Source: Breviolum minutum Mf 1.05b.01 | Taxonomy: Eukaryota > Sar > Dinophyceae > Suessiales > Symbiodiniaceae | Length of the DNA: 64,000 bases | Reading direction: 5' to 3' | Assembly (NCBI GenBank): GCA_000507305.1 | Contig: DF239146.1 | Span: 171,959 to 235,958 of the forward strand | Part shown: positions 10,306 through 22,976 of the stretch, piece by piece | Layout of the letters: the number at the start of each line of letters is the position of its first letter | Numbering within the stretch: position 1 is the stretch's first letter | Notes under the pieces: generated by a model | What the model saw: only the letters and a program-made list of their open reading frames with translations | What the model was told of the DNA's origin: nothing | Databases searched by the model: none | Position numbers and translations under genes: made by a program

Positions 10306-11637
10306 GTAAGCGCAGGGATCCGACTGATTCCAAGAGTGGATACTAGTGAAGATCAGCTTCTGCACCATGTTGCTGCTGATAATCTGATAGTCCTTTACAG
10401 AAAAAAAACGATTTCAATTCCTTACTGATAATGTCCTATACAGTGTTTATATAGTTTTTTTTTGCGAGACAGGAATTGACAAGAAAGGCTCGACATAAGG
10501 TAACTATCAAAAGGTGATGAGCCTCGCCGCATCGCAAGAGCTTTGAGAGGATGTTCGAGATCAGAATACCACTGCGACTGCGACGTGTTCATGTGAAGGA
10601 ACACCGCAGTCCACCCTCAGCCAGCCACTGGTAGAAGAGCAACCTGGCGAGTGAAGAGATGGTTGGATTGATATTGGAGATTCAGATACGTTCAAAACGA
10701 TTTAGAGTGATTTACTGTGCATATTTGTGGTGGAGGTAAGGCCAGGTGAGGGGATGCTCAATGATATTCATCATATACAGATTTATCATAAATGTATATA
10801 ATATGTTAAGGTGCATCAGGAGAATTGAGCAACATATCAATCTGGAATCAAAAAGCTTTTTTGATATCCAGTACATATGTATGCTTATGTTACTTATGTT
10901 CATGTATTCCAATTTTGCATTGGAGTGAACTTCTTATCGATTTGCTTGGGCGAACCGGGGTTTGGGGAACCCAGTTTGTCATGAACCCGAACGACATGCG
11001 AACTTTCCAAAGAACGGTTGGAATTGGAAACCATAGTAGTGTTTCCTGGATACCTTTGTTTGGGAGAGGCAAACGTGGTGGTTTGATGTCAAAATAGCAA
11101 GTGAGAAACAAGCCATAAAATGGTATACATGATCTAGAGTGTATGTACTGAATTGTATTTCTATTGGGTTTCCTTACATCTTGCAATAACATATATAATC
11201 ATATATATACACACACATTGTGTGATTTTGTGTAACACACAGAAGACTCACTTGACTCTTCATTTTACTCATTTGGATTTTCACCTTTCAGTCGTCGGGG
11301 CATTTGGAAACGACCTGAGGCATGGAAGTGAGTTAACAAGTTCCTTGTTAGCATCATGAGGATCACTGGAAAACATTTGAAACTCTGGAACTTGCCAAAA
11401 AAAGTTGCCATTACAATGTTCAACTTTGAAATCTAAAAATTGCTTGAGTTGGTAAAGTTGTTGTTTTTTTGGAACTGTTCCATTAAGAGTTTGCTGCTTT
11501 TTTGCATTATTTGCCCAGTCTAGCAATTCATGCATTCCACGATTTCACCAACCCCGTGTTGGATTTCTCAGGTGCCACGAGCAGCCCGCTTTTTGGGAGC
11601 TGATAAAACATCTAATGTCTAATGTAAAGGTTTGCAA

Positions 11638-11758
11638 TACCGTTGATGGAAGAAATCCGGCTAACCACCCCGGGATGTAAAAAAACCCTGTACATAATGG
11701 GATAAACGGATAAACTACCAACCTCTACTGGTTTGCCGGATTTCTTCCATAAACAGTA
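11638..11758. mobile_element. MITE-like element, family A
   Basis: TACCGTTGATGGAAGAAATCC on the left is matched by GGATTTCTTCCATAAACAGTA on the right. Both arms end in TA. Good copy. Confidence 0.72.
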
Positions 11759-11922
11759 GTAATCAACGTTGTAGACTTCCACAGATTGATGTTAAAGCCT
11801 CATGAGGTTACGGCATGTGTTGAATACATTTCTAGAAACTTGCAGCGGCAACTGTGTCGATTTGGTTGTGTTGTACTTGTTCCATTTGTTCTTGTCCATT
11901 TTGACCATTCGAGTCCACAACA

Positions 11923-11965
11923 TACTCTTGATGGAAGACATCCTGTACCACTTGATATGGCATGC
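11923..11965. mobile_element. half copy of family A
   Basis: Only the left arm (TACTCTTGATGGAAGACATCC and the following TGTACCACTTGATA) is visible; no right arm follows. Confidence 0.45.
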
Positions 11966-12088
11966 TAATCTCCCCGATTTTGGATGTTAGGTTTTGAATC
12001 TATCTCAACTCAGACTGGTGATTTCACAATTTCCTCAAGCAACAACAGTATCACTCCCATACCATCCAGGTTTGGTTGCTGTTTATGG

Positions 12089-12357
12089 GTTTCATGTAGG
12101 TAAATATATCAGTCCCATGGATCCTATGGGGCTGGAGACTCAGGCGTTTCAGCATTTCTTTTTCTGGGAGTTTGGATGGTAGTTCTGCACCTTGGAGCTT
12201 GTGAACTGGTCACGGTTTTCGACGGTGGGATGGGCATGTATAGCAATCCGATAGGATCCATGGGACGATTGTATATTTTACCTACATGAAAACCATTAAG
12301 ATTAACCAAATGCAGGTAAACATATCACAATATACCATACATGGATCCTATTTGGAA
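12089..12357. repeat. family C arms, inverted pair plus third half
   Basis: TTTCATGTAGGTAAATATA...CCCATGGATCCTATGGGG at 12089-12131 is repeated in reverse at about 12249-12293, with a third forward half copy at 12312-12357. The pair encloses about 115 bp of unrelated sequence. Confidence 0.55.
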
Positions 12358-12739
12358 TATATACCGGATGTAATTTGTGTGTCATATGTTTTTTACATAC
12401 AGTATCAGTATCCCTCATAGCATCTATTACTACTTTATTGGACTCCGGAATTATTTTTCAGGTGTAGTCCCAGAGTTATAGAAGAACGACTGAGGATACA
12501 ATTCAGAATGGAAGGTTTCTGCTGGCTATGAAGCGGTTCAACCAACTGTCAAGTGTTGGTTTGGCTGTTTTGGATTCCAATTCTAAGCTCAGGTGCTCTA
12601 AATCAATGATTTTTTGGTGCGATTTGAAAGTAGTGAAAGATTTGATCCTTCTACAGAAAGGTTCGTTCAACATCAGGGTCCATTCCGTGCAAAAGGCAGA
12701 TGTTCGTTTGGAAATTAACGGCTGACTATCCACTTGGAC

Positions 12740-12795
12740 ACTTGATCATGGATTGATCAATCATGGATTGATCATGGATTGATCATGATTGATCC
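12740..12795. repeat. short tandem repeat of TCATGGATTGA
   Basis: About four imperfect tandem copies of an 11-base unit rich in GATC and TTGATCA. Confidence 0.6.
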
Positions 12796-13256
12796 GAATA
12801 GTATCAGGCCATTTTTGCATGCCCCTTCCGCTGCGCAAAAATGCTAAGGGCAAGGGATTGTTTTGTTTAGGGAGGCGTTGTTGTTATATATATATAGGTG
12901 CTCCATGTATGAAACATGAGGGAACATTTACTGACATTTAAGTTTGAAGGTAGGTCTATCTACATAAATCATTTGAGACCTTGTGTGATAGTTTGCCAGT
13001 TTTCACGTGTTTTAGGGCCGTACTTCCTTGAACACCCTAGTGGCTGGCAGTCGTACAGATAAGTCTAAGCACATAAACTTCGTTCAAGTCCAGCAGAGTT
13101 GTTTGGTGTTTTGTATAATCGATCAGATATCACATGAATGCTAAGCATTCAAGACAACTCCAGAAAACAAAATCCCTCCAGCATCATTGAACTGTCCCAC
13201 ACAGCTTGGTACTCAAAAAGTATCTATGCCGTATGCCTGGTTTTGATGTCTCGCAG

Positions 13257-13395
13257 CAGACCTAAGGTACTACATCACGCATACCATTTGGTTAGAGCGT
13301 CATCGATTTCTGCAAAAGCAGGCTGCTCATCAAGCAGGTTTCGCAACTTACCTCACGCACCTTGGCGATTTCAACTTCCAACGCTCCAACGCTAG
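13257..13395 (+). CDS. candidate exon, unknown protein
   Basis: Lies between TCTCGCAG and GCTAG/GC, the latter a GC donor of the dinoflagellate kind. The frame reads DLRYYITHTIWLERHRFL then QKQAAHQAGFATYLTHLGDF, 45 codons, alpha-helical in character. The minus strand offers a competing reading with a GAG/GTAAGT donor. Function unknown. Confidence 0.37.
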
Positions 13396-13445
13396 GCAGC
13401 TATACCATTCTACTTGATGGTCAATAAACAATTCCATATTTCATA

Positions 13446-13550
13446 CCCATAGGATCCATATTGATCCATGTATGGCATGGTATATTTACAGACATTTACC
13501 ACAAAAATCAACCAAATGTACGTAGATATACCATACATGGATCCTATGGG
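13446..13550. mobile_element. MITE-like element, family C
   Basis: Full-length copy: CCCATAGGATCCAT at one end, ATGGATCCTATGGG at the other, with a further inverted pair TATGGCATGGTATAT / ATATACCATACAT inside. About 105 bp, no coding capacity. Confidence 0.68.
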
Positions 13551-14898
13551 ATGTATGGACTACAATAGTCTGTATTAAACAGGGTAGTACAGTCCCAAAT
13601 TCCCACCCAAATAACCAGCACCAGAAGGCTCCTTTGCTGGTTTCTTTCCCAGGTATCGTTTTGGACACTGGTATGCTTGGACACAGGCCGCATCTGTGAA
13701 AGTGCTTTTGGTCTTGTCTGCTACTCTTCTTGTGACCAGGCTTAGATGATGGTGATCGGTGATCACTGTGATGTTATTGTGAGGATGGTTTTCAGCTCAC
13801 CAGAAAGATATTTGTTGCTATTGTTTGATAAGATTTGGATGGATTTAAGCAGCTTTTGGATGAGAATGATTTCACGATCCTAACTGAGGATATAATGGCA
13901 CAGAAGCCTATCGAATCCCCAGTTTATCACTGAGTTTCATAGAGTCAAATGGATTGATCAGTTTTGATTTGGGGCAGAAAATGAAGACCTCATTGCCTAT
14001 GATTTGTTTTTCCAAAGTGGTAGTTTCACAAAATAGTTTGTGTAGTGGTGAATATAGGTGAATTATGTGCAGCTTAATCGTCATCTTGTGTTCATGGCTC
14101 CAAGATGACCTGGCAAAAATCATATGTGTTTGAAGTTTCTCAACGCTGCAAGTTTTTACTTCTCTAGTTTTTATTTACTGCTACTACAAATAGCTGCACT
14201 CATCCGCTTGTCCAAATTGATTAGACAAGCTTGGTTCCCACCTGATTTTGACGGAGTTCCTTCGAACAGCTTCTTGTTTGGGACATTATAGTCATCTTAG
14301 ATCATTAGACTGCTTCATCTTAGTCCCATATTTTTCCCCGTCAATGGCTGAGGTAGTTGGTGGACTGGGCCATAGCATCCTTTCCCAATCATCCATACAG
14401 GAGAAGGGGTGAACATAGCTTGGTGCTGTTGGGAAGCCAGGTTGAGCGATTGTAGGGCCCGTTTGGTGGTTTTGCCAGTTGTGGATAACAAATTGGGGGC
14501 CATTTTGTACACAGCAACAAAGACTTCCAAACAATGATTTACTAAAAAGAGGCCATAATAAATCACCAATACTGTTGTCGCATTTGCTCTTCAGAAATGA
14601 TGGATGCCTCTTTGTCGTTTGGACATGTGAGTCGTTTGGTGCTTTGGCTTGTTCTTGGAGGAATGCTTTGTTTCATGGATCCACTGCAATAGCCACATCC
14701 TAAGTAAGGTACATACAACTTCAAGTTAGGAGACAGTTTCTATGCAAGTGCTCCAGACCGAGGTCATTTTTGGTCTCCTTGTATCCCCTGAACACCCATT
14801 TGGATGCTTTTGATGGATGCTTATGATACCTCATCACCCATGCTACTGCCTAGCATTGTTATAGGATCAGATCCGACAAGAAGGATCCACCTCCACCC

Positions 14899-14935
14899 AC
14901 TGCTACTGCTGCTACTACTGCTACTGCTAGCACCA
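14899..14935. repeat. CTA/CTG trinucleotide microsatellite
   Basis: About twelve CTG or CTA triplets in a row, imperfect. Confidence 0.6.
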
Positions 14936-15179
14936 CCAAGAGCAATACCACTCTTCCTCCTTTAGTTTGTTTCGGTCCCAACTGATCATTTTCAGGATCC
15001 TCAACGGCATCCTATTTATTAAGAATATGTCATGTCAATATGTCAATATGTGTTAAACCATTGTGAAGCAAACTCTTGTGTCTTACTGTTCTCAGTATGG
15101 TACGTTTACATGATAATCTTTTGTAATGTCTGATTTTGTACCGTTGATCTTTCGTGTTTCCCCTCTACTGGTAGTACAG

Positions 15180-15342
15180 CTCTGAAAAACCGAAGGAGTC
15201 CCTTTGGCGTTCTTGGATTTGGATTGCCGACCCCGATGGGGGCGAGTCTGCCCTACCTGATGGCCATGCAGTGGGTGTGGTGGTGTCTATTGGTGCCTTT
15301 GGTGGCAGTGTCAGATATCACTGGCCCTGGGGGGCAGTGAAG
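15180..15342 (+). CDS. candidate exon, unknown protein
   Basis: Runs from TAGTACAG to GTGAAG/GTGCGC. One frame reads SLWRSWIWIADPDGGESALP and GHAVGVVVSIGAFGGSVRYH, about 54 codons of G+C-rich sequence. A second frame (FGVLGFGLPTPMGASLPY) is also open. Tryptophan and glycine content is high. Family not recognised. Confidence 0.42.
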
Positions 15343-16509
15343 GTGCGCACCAGAGAATTTGGAATATTGGTGTACACATAGCATTCCCAAAAAGTAATGC
15401 TGCAGTTTCCATGTGCTGTGTTTTGTTATTCATGTTTGTATTTGTGTGGAAAATGTCGAAGCTCGAACAGATAGTGCTTTCAGTTAAAACCATGCACAAA
15501 ACTCATCAATACAGAATGAATAGATGGATTGAATTCAATCAAAGGAAGTGTTACACTGATGGCTGTTTTCTTTGCCTTTGTGCAAAGATGCGAATTTTGA
15601 TAATTTGTGTTGGACATCCCAACAACCAACAACATCCAAAAACACACATGGTCTTGAAGAATTTGTGAGACATGCCACTACTTGGAGCATCATCCCAGTT
15701 AGTAAGTGGTTAATAACCATGGTGATCGTAAGTCCCCTAAGGATCGGGTCATTCCCCTTTCCAAATGGGCGTTTCATGGCCCTATAAATGGGGGTTGATC
15801 CTAACCAGTTACGGCCGTCCTGGGATGATCCTCCAACCCCCAATGAGCTGAGGTGGCATGTTAATTTTTGCCTTGCTTTTATCCTTGATCACCTCAGCCT
15901 TCGAAGATTTTCTCTGGCAAATTCGGCATGGCTCCATTCCTGTGGTGGAAGGCCGGCGAGAGGCCAAAGTTGAAAATTGAAAAGATAATAGCATGACATC
16001 AAGAAAATACATTGTATGAATGCAAATAATGTCCCATTTGCAAATATTTGCAATGGAAAATATATTAACAATCCCGTTGTCTCCTGGAGATTATGGGTGA
16101 ATCGATGAATGGATTGTGAGGGAGCCTTCACGCTGCGATCAAGCCTGTCACTAGGCGATCATATCATCATTCTAGGGTACGATCGCTCAGCCATTTGGAT
16201 GATTGAGGACCTGTGGTGAGCGAAATGCCGACAACAAGGTGGTCAAGTTGGATTGTATCTATGATATATGCATGTTTATAGAGACTTTATTTTATCTCTG
16301 ATCAAGATAGTATTCAGTATCAGTATGCTTTTTTGGCTTTCGGTCAAGATTCAGCCTGCGGGCAACATCTCATTTTTGTTCAGGATTTGAGTCTCTCTGA
16401 GCCTTGCGGGGCTCCAAGACTTTTTCCATTTCTTCATTATGAGCGCTTCGTTTAACCCGAGCATCCTTGTGGGGATATATTGAAATGTTTGTACCAAGTA
16501 GTTGTTAAG

Positions 16510-16699
16510 GTATCCTTTCCAAACAAGTGAGTAATTCTATCAAAAGCAACACCCCCGGCCTTGGGGATGTCTCCGAAGAGGCTCCCATCCACCTTTCCAA
16601 AGTCCCTGGGAGGAGTTGTGTACTGCCATGGAAACGTCGGGTGGTGGACTCATTGCTATCTTATCTTCTGAGGCCAAAACGGGGGCGAAAAAATGCAGG
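16510..16699 (+). CDS. candidate coding segment, frame unresolved
   Basis: About 190 bases, richer in G+C than the flanks, open in all three plus-strand frames over most of their length. One frame gives SNTPGLGDVSEEAPIHLSK and KRRVVDSLLSYLLRPKRGR; another PWEELCTAMETSGGGLIAIL. It starts after TAAG/G without a strong pyrimidine tract. Coding is likely, the product is not identifiable. Confidence 0.35.
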
Positions 16700-16968
16700 G
16701 TGACAGGTGGTGTCCTGTGAGACCTGAAACGGATGAAGAGATGCTCAAAAAAGAACCGAGCTTTCTATGGTCGAGATTTTGATGTGTGACAGTTTATAAT
16801 CTTCGGGTTGTTCCACTTTGATTGTTGTTGTGGGATGTTCCCTGAAATTGAAGTGGCAACATGGTTCAGAAACTGAGTCAATTCATTCACGTTTGATGGC
16901 AGTTTGCAAAGATTGTCCACCAGACCCAAAGGTGTTTTTTCTTCAAGTGGTACTAGCCTTCCCCTGAG

Positions 16969-17163
16969 GGTGTGTCAAGATTTTTGCGACGCAGGGAAAG
17001 GCAGAAGTGGAAAATTGGATCCAGCATGCAGATATCAATTTGCGGCTTGGTGGGCAACTGGAACAAACGACACCTGATTGGCACACTAGACCTACATGTT
17101 TAGAGGGTTTGACCATTTGGCCAATATTTTGCGAGAAACATGTTTTCATTTCTTGGATGCATG
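16969..17163 (+). CDS. candidate exon, unknown protein
   Basis: Begins after CCTTCCCCTGAG with G, giving at least 64 open codons to a possible donor ATG/GTATTA. The frame includes CVKIFATQGKAEVENWIQ and HADINLRLGGQLEQTTPDWH. The reverse strand is also open for 116 codons (16943-17293); the plus reading is preferred for its charged composition and AG/G start. Unknown family. Confidence 0.42.
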
Positions 17164-17807
17164 GTATTATGTATGTATTATGTAGATTATGTATAGAAAA
17201 TACATATAATGTGGCGTGTAACATGATCTTTTGCATATAACATACATATAATATGTGATATGCGATATCGGAGTTTGTATGCATTAATTGCAAATCATGA
17301 AGAAATGTTTCAAATAATCATGTTGTTTGTATCATGTTTTACATCAATTTCCTCATGACCTGGCATTCGGTATGCCTACGGCAACTTTCCACACGGTCAT
17401 ATCATCCAATAGGTATTTTATCGACCTTTAATCGCCTTTCCTTGTGAACTACGTAGGACTTCATGGGATGCCACAAGGGTTTAAGATACACCTCATGTGT
17501 ATCTTTAAGTCCCTATTATTTTTGTGGTGTAGGTCACGAGGACAAGATACTCATAGTATAAATATGGTTTTGGTCACAACACGGTTTGAACATCATGAAA
17601 ACACATGCAAATATATGTATATATGAAATTACATATGCAGATGCAAGATTATACATGGCTCATCACGGCTCTGAAATTTACATCCAGTTCTTTACAAGTT
17701 GTAATTCGCACACTTGCCCAGGCGCAACTCGTCCGTGGTGGTGAGATCAGGACAGCCCTACAATGAGGAGGACTGGTGAATTGGGAAGTCTTCCAGCCAA
17801 TGGTTAC
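17164..17807. other. no convincing gene
   Basis: A+T-leaning sequence with TATATG-type runs near 17170-17270 and 17610-17640. I see no exon with good borders. Confidence 0.4.
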
Positions 17808-17886
17808 TTGGTGGTTTGGATTCCTGGGATGCCCTTATGAAAGGGATTGGTACATAGGGATACCCCATAGAATCCCAAACCACCAA
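17808..17886. repeat. inverted repeat, about 79 bp
   Basis: TTGGTGGTTTGGATTCCTGGGA is matched by AATCCCAAACCACCAA. MITE-like; the sequence ATGGTTACTTGGTGG at its left flank recurs near 18351. Confidence 0.55.
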
Positions 17887-18450
17887 TCCAAATCGCCGAT
17901 CTACCATTAGCTGAATATACATACTTTTAGCAAACATAAGATCTAAACGTTCATTTCGTTACATTTTGGCCCAGTGAGTTGTTGGACAATGTTGGACACA
18001 GGCATTAAAATATAACTTCAGCGCAAATGATGTTGGATCACATGGATGGCAAGTTTTACAATAGATGAGTTCACCAGGTCCCATGGATTTGCCAATCATG
18101 ATACCTTAGGCAATCCGACTTGGATTTGTCATGATTCTTATTTGCTCAAGATAGCAGATGTTCTGCTGCGCATGTATTTTTCTGGAATCCTGGATTTTTT
18201 GCAGCAATTCATTCATAGTTCATGGTTTGAAAAGATCATTTATGATTTATGTTCACTTTGGGAGTATTCCAGGTGGGAAGAAAACTTCAGATCTTAGGTT
18301 CCTTCCTTTTAGGATTGACCATTTTCCTGACTTCATCATAATCCTTCTCTAATGGTTACTTGGTGGATCCTGGATGGGGTGGATTTTGGTATCCGTATAT
18401 AAATATATATTATATCTACAATTATATACACATCCACTCAGTTTGGAGAC

Positions 18451-18563
18451 TACTGTCGATGGAAGAAATCCCATTCCCAATCACCTGGGATGTTTTTGAA
18501 ACCTTGGAAATCACGGGATAAACAACCAACCTCAACTGGTGAGTTTACCGGATTTCTGAACCA
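18451..18563. mobile_element. MITE-like element, family A
   Basis: Left arm TACTGTCGATGGAAGAAATCC is clear; the right arm is reduced to CCGGATTTCTGAACC. The interior GGGATAAAC...CAACCTCAACTGGTGA is shared with other copies. Confidence 0.6.
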
Positions 18564-18770
18564 CCAACGTCGTACCCTTCCAAAGCTGTTGGATGATTCC
18601 TTGAACCAAAGTCACTTTGGAAGGACTTGACCAAAGTGGCTGTAGGGAAGCCTGGGTAGTTTACACCACTTGGGCTATCGGGGATGATGGGGTGTGATTA
18701 CTGACGGAGCACTTAGGGGGAAAGAATTCGTAAGACGTGCTGGTTGGAGAAGGAGTGAACGCGACACACC

Positions 18771-18959
18771 ATGAAATGCTGTGTAGTTCACAAGCAGCAG
18801 CCACTAACCACGAACCACTACCGCCCGAAGCAACAGCAACAACAGCAACAACAACAACAACAACAACAGCAAAATCAAGAACAGCTCTGTAGTATGGTTG
18901 ACCAGCCGTCAGTCGATCGTCATGATGATTTTAGTGGAAAAGGGATTCCAATAGGGTGA
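18771..18959 (+). CDS. short reading frame with polyglutamine
   Basis: An ATG at 18771 opens 62 codons whose middle is a CAA/CAG run at about 18828-18872 (some 14 glutamines). Before the run it reads MKCCVVHKQQPLTTNHYRPK and after it DQPSVDRHDDFSGKG. It may be the first exon of a larger protein or a microsatellite in an open frame by chance. No known domain. Confidence 0.33.
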   Translation: MKCCVVHKQQPLTTNHYRPKQQQQQQQQQQQQQQNQEQLCSMVDQPSVDRHDDFSGKGIPIG

Positions 18960-19638
18960 ATGTTGCCTCTAAACAGAGGTCGCTATTTTGGCTTGTTGTT
19001 TTTAGTGACATTCAGTCAATTCATGTGTCACTGGATGTGGAAGTGTGGTGGTTTCTATGGACTTTCTATTAGATAAGTCCAACTGAAATCCTCAGAACTA
19101 GTCGATTATATTTCTATATGTAAACGTGTATATTGTATGATATTGCATGTATGTGCATAGAAGAACTAATTGCATTTGTAGAAGAAAACGTCAATGCCCG
19201 GCAATGATGGATCATTCATTGTTGGCATACCTGGGATGCTGCTAACGAAAGAAGCATTGAACAAACTCAACTGGTGTACAACACTAGATGATGAATCTAG
19301 CATGAGGTTGATTTATCCCAACTGATGCTCGATTTACACCATATATCAGCCTTTTTATCAGGTGCAGACCGCGCGTCGTATCGTTCTATTGGCCAACAAG
19401 AAAGTATCTCGCGAGGCTTGAAATCGGGGTGACATCACAAGGGCTCAGTTTGGTCATGTGTTTGGATTCTTGAAATGGCAGTTCCCTGTATAGTCATTTA
19501 ATTATTTGGAAACATTTCATGCCAGGTTTCATTTGGGAGCTTGGGGTGCCTTATTTGAAGACATCATTGGATGAAGTATGGGTTTTATTCGGTTTTTTAG
19601 CAGTGAAAGATTGACCAATAGATCGCTCATGTTTAATA

Positions 19639-19851
19639 TTGCTTGTTCTGGGAGCACCCGGTCACCCTTTGATGAATGTTGGTGTTGGTAGCAACAGGAT
19701 CAATCCAGGATCCAATGATTCCACCTTCGAGCCACTGAGTAAGCCATATGAGAAACTTGGTCCGTCTCAACAGAACTTTAAACAAGACAACGTATCGGAC
19801 CCATCATTTCCACTGAACATGACTGAAACAACTGCAAACCATTCAGTTTGA
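19639..19851 (+). CDS. candidate coding segment
   Basis: One frame is open for 70 codons to TGA at 19849-19851. It includes NPGSNDSTFEPLSKPYEK and GPSQQNFKQDNVSDPSFPL, rich in S, N, P and Q as in a disordered region. No firm start or acceptor was found. Function unknown. Confidence 0.35.
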   Translation: MLVLGAPGHPLMNVGVGSNRINPGSNDSTFEPLSKPYEKLGPSQQNFKQDNVSDPSFPLNMTETTANHSV

Positions 19852-20097
19852 CCCTGGTCAAAGTGCTTCTTTGGAACCACTTGCCTTGCAGAAGTGAGTC
19901 TGCAGGAAGAATGTGTGATCCTGTTTGCATGTTGTTTGAGGCATTTGCTTGCAACATGTTGCAAAGTATCCAAGATTGAAATATGTCCTAATTTTAGTGT
20001 CTACCACCCTTGTGTTCACTCCCTACAAAGTCCATTTCCAAAGGCATGAGTCATTCTGATTTAGTTGACCTGAGCCTTCATCATGTGGTTCACGCAG

Positions 20098-20197
20098 GAG
20101 GCCGACGCTCAAAGCCTTAATGCTTTGCTTACCTTACAAGGGCTTAACTATACGCCTTCCAAGGACCTACTTGACCAAGGGTTCAGGGTACTTCTGG
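20098..20197 (+). CDS. candidate exon, unknown protein
   Basis: Starts at CACGCAG/G and ends near CTTCTGG/GTGGAC. The frame reads EADAQSLNALLTLQGLNYT followed by KDLLDQGFRVLLGG. The open frame extends a little upstream (FIMWFTQ), so the acceptor could be earlier. Family not recognised. Confidence 0.4.
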
Positions 20198-20371
20198 GTG
20201 GACTGTAGTGAAAACTGATGATAAACCAACGAAATTGTGATTTCGGGAAGATAATTGGATTTCAAGTGTTTCAAGGTTTAGCAAGTAACTAGGTGGGTAG
20301 ATGTTTGTTTTTTCCATTCATCGCAAAATCGTGGAATGGTTAGCAAGTACAGCTACTTGTGATGGAAAAGG

Positions 20372-20494
20372 TATAGTTGATGGAAGAAATCTGGTTTAAT
20401 TTATATAGTAATAAGCTTATTCCACTATTTATTACATGGGTTTTATACATCCCGGGTTCTTAGAAAGGCGGATTTCTCTTCACCATCAACAGTA
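20372..20494. mobile_element. MITE-like element, family A
   Basis: Left arm TATAGTTGATGGAAGAAATC, right arm GATTTCTCTTCACCATCAACAGTA, with TACATCCCGGG before it as in other members. Confidence 0.68.
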
Positions 20495-21202
20495 TGTCGA
20501 GTTTGGAGGCCAGCGCTTCTTGAAATTTACCCCACAGGATGTCCGAGCAGTTTTTGTCCAATGAATCCACAAGCGGTTTGGATGATGAAGTCAGCCAATC
20601 CCAGTTAAGATGATTGGTTAACGGACAGTCTACGAAGGTTTGCTAGCCTTGAATAGGGCCAACAGGTGCCAAATCCACAGCTTTGGAGTGTTAATAGGAT
20701 GTTTTTAGTTCTTTGTCTCTTTTTTTTGCTACATGTGGGCAAAGATGGTACCCTAAACTAGGTAGAGAAGCAAAAAGCCATTTGCCCTTTGTGTCCTGAT
20801 GACTTTTCAAACCCCAACCCTATGCCATCAGGTATTCCAAAGTTGATAAATGCTTTGGTATGGTTCGTGTTGCATACTGAAGCACGTTTGCAGAGGAGAG
20901 GTGTACCATTGTAGAATGCTGTTTGGTGGCAGCCTTAGTTGAGTTGAGAAGTGGTGGTGTCTTACCAAAACACACAGACAAAAAAGGATGAACAAGTACA
21001 TATTATACTATATCCACTGGTGCCATCATTATGCTATATTATATCCACTGGTGCCTCCAGTCGAATATTGCGGATGGAGATGTTTCCCGGGGTGTTCAAA
21101 ACGAATTTGTCATGTGCCAACAAAATAGAGACGGTCAGGTTATTTCCACTTGTAATTCTAGTCATGTTTGAGAAAACTTCCGTTTCTTCGGGCCATCGTT
21201 GA

Positions 21203-22170
21203 ACTGAGGTACGGAATCAAAACCTCTTCCGCAGTTTGGCGTCAGGTGCGTTGAATCTTTTACGCGTTGAATCAGATTGTTTGGGGAGATTTCAAACTCC
21301 CATGCTTCACTCAAATGAAGGACATTCATAATAGATGCTTAAGTCCACTTAAGTGTTTTGGGTTTGTTTTTTCTATCTCCAATTCGCATTAAAATGCGCA
21401 GAGTTTTGTTTGCTTTCATCCTCTGGGGATGTTTCTTGCAACACCTAAATGAAGCTGGTTTGTTGTGCTACGCATCATCCAAGCACCTCCAGTACTTTTT
21501 TTCGCTCTGGTTGAAGTTGTCACTGTGATGAATCTAAGTCAAAGCCCAATGGAATTCAATGGGAGATGCCGCTGCCTTAGTAGAGGTAGTAATTCTTGGG
21601 TCATGTTTACTTCTTGAATAAGACTTGGTGGCAAATTCGCAAACAAAAATCACTGTGCAGCACAAACAATGTCAATCGAAGGCCATTTCCGATTCCACCA
21701 TTCACCAAAAGGCAATTGATGAGCGACCTTTCCCGCCGAGTAGTCACCCCAAAAAGGTAGTGCATAGTAAGGGAATCCTATCCAAAATGGCATGAATTCA
21801 GGTGAATCAAACGAAGGGAAAAGGCATGAATTCAGGTCAAATATTTATAAACAAATTGCCCAGAAATCACTGTTCACAAAGTGTATCTTTTGGCTTTTCA
21901 TCAAGTTGCCTGCCTTCATTGGCCTGCAAAATGAATGCAGGACCCATGCAGGTGCTTGCAACCCAGGACTGCATGGTTTACAGATGGTGACACGGTGACG
22001 GAGGTGACTTCAGAGTGTTTCCTGCCGTGATGAGGCAGGTTATTGCATCAAACTGTCTAAAGGCCTAAAGAAATCCCAACCCAAATATGTGGTTCTCAAA
22101 TTTACCAAGCATTTGAAGTCATATAGATCAGATTCTTACCTACAGTATGTTGTTTCAATTATCATTTGGG
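21203..22170. other. no gene with firm borders
   Basis: Mostly A+T-leaning sequence. A stretch at about 21895-21990 (frame with KMNAGPMQVLATQDCMVYRW) may be coding but lacks convincing splice sites. CATGAATTCAGGT occurs twice, near 21791 and 21827. Confidence 0.35.
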
Positions 22171-22267
22171 TGTTGGTTTCAAATATTTTGTATGTTTCAT
22201 CCCTACCTGGGGAAATGATCCAACTTTGACTAGTATGTTTCAACGGGGTTGAAACCACCAACTAGTA
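22171..22267. mobile_element. MITE-like element, family B
   Basis: TGTTGGTTTCAAATATTTT on the left, GGTTGAAACCACCAACTAGTA on the right, interior CATCCCTACCTGGGGAAATG. About 97 bp. Confidence 0.7.
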
Positions 22268-22352
22268 ATGTACTGTACATCCAATTTGTTTTCAAGGCTT
22301 ATCAGCTTGAGAAAAGGCTTCGTGAAGCATGGTTTGATTTGATTGTTGATTA

Positions 22353-22439
22353 CCCATAGCATCCATCGGATTGGTATACTTAGCTACATTTACAACAAAA
22401 ATCACTGTAGGTAAACATACCATGCATAGATCCTATGGG
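22353..22439. mobile_element. MITE-like element, family C, diverged
   Basis: CCCATAGCATCCATC at the left and GATCCTATGGG at the right, with GGTATACTTAGCTACATT and GTAGGTAAACATACCATGC inside. Confidence 0.55.
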
Positions 22440-22976
22440 TTAGAACTGAATCAATCGCCAGAAGAAATGGTGAAATATAAAGGCGAGCCATTTCCAACGG
22501 TGGACAGTACCAAAATGACATGTCTTGGTTCGACCTCTTCAGGTCCCTTTGCTTAGATGGAATCCATCAAATGTCGATAGAAATAATTTGCTTCAATAAT
22601 TTTTACCATCGGTTTCTGAACTTAATTGAGATATCTGAAACAATGGAATTATCCACTGAAAGTTTTTAATCTGAAAATTCCCATCACCCTCATTTCTCTA
22701 CCAAAAAACAAAATCACTCACCACCATGACAGCCTCCACGGATCTATAGGATTTTCTGGGACAACTCTTGGTGGAGGCCAGCAGACAACGTATCTTGTCA
22801 AAAAAATTGGATCTGGGATCAGGATTCGCAGGATCTTTCAGAAAAAGTCCGGAAGACTACTTCAGCTGATGGGGCCTTTCAAACATTTTGTATCACTGGA
22901 AATCAGGTATCATTTCATGTCTTGTTGTCGTCCCTTCAATTTGGATATGATCCAAATGTGATGCGTTTGAAATTCT

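Noticed and set aside
18985..19000. GCTATTTTGGCTTG as a spliced-leader relict
   Set aside because: The match ends before CAAG and no coding-like segment follows.
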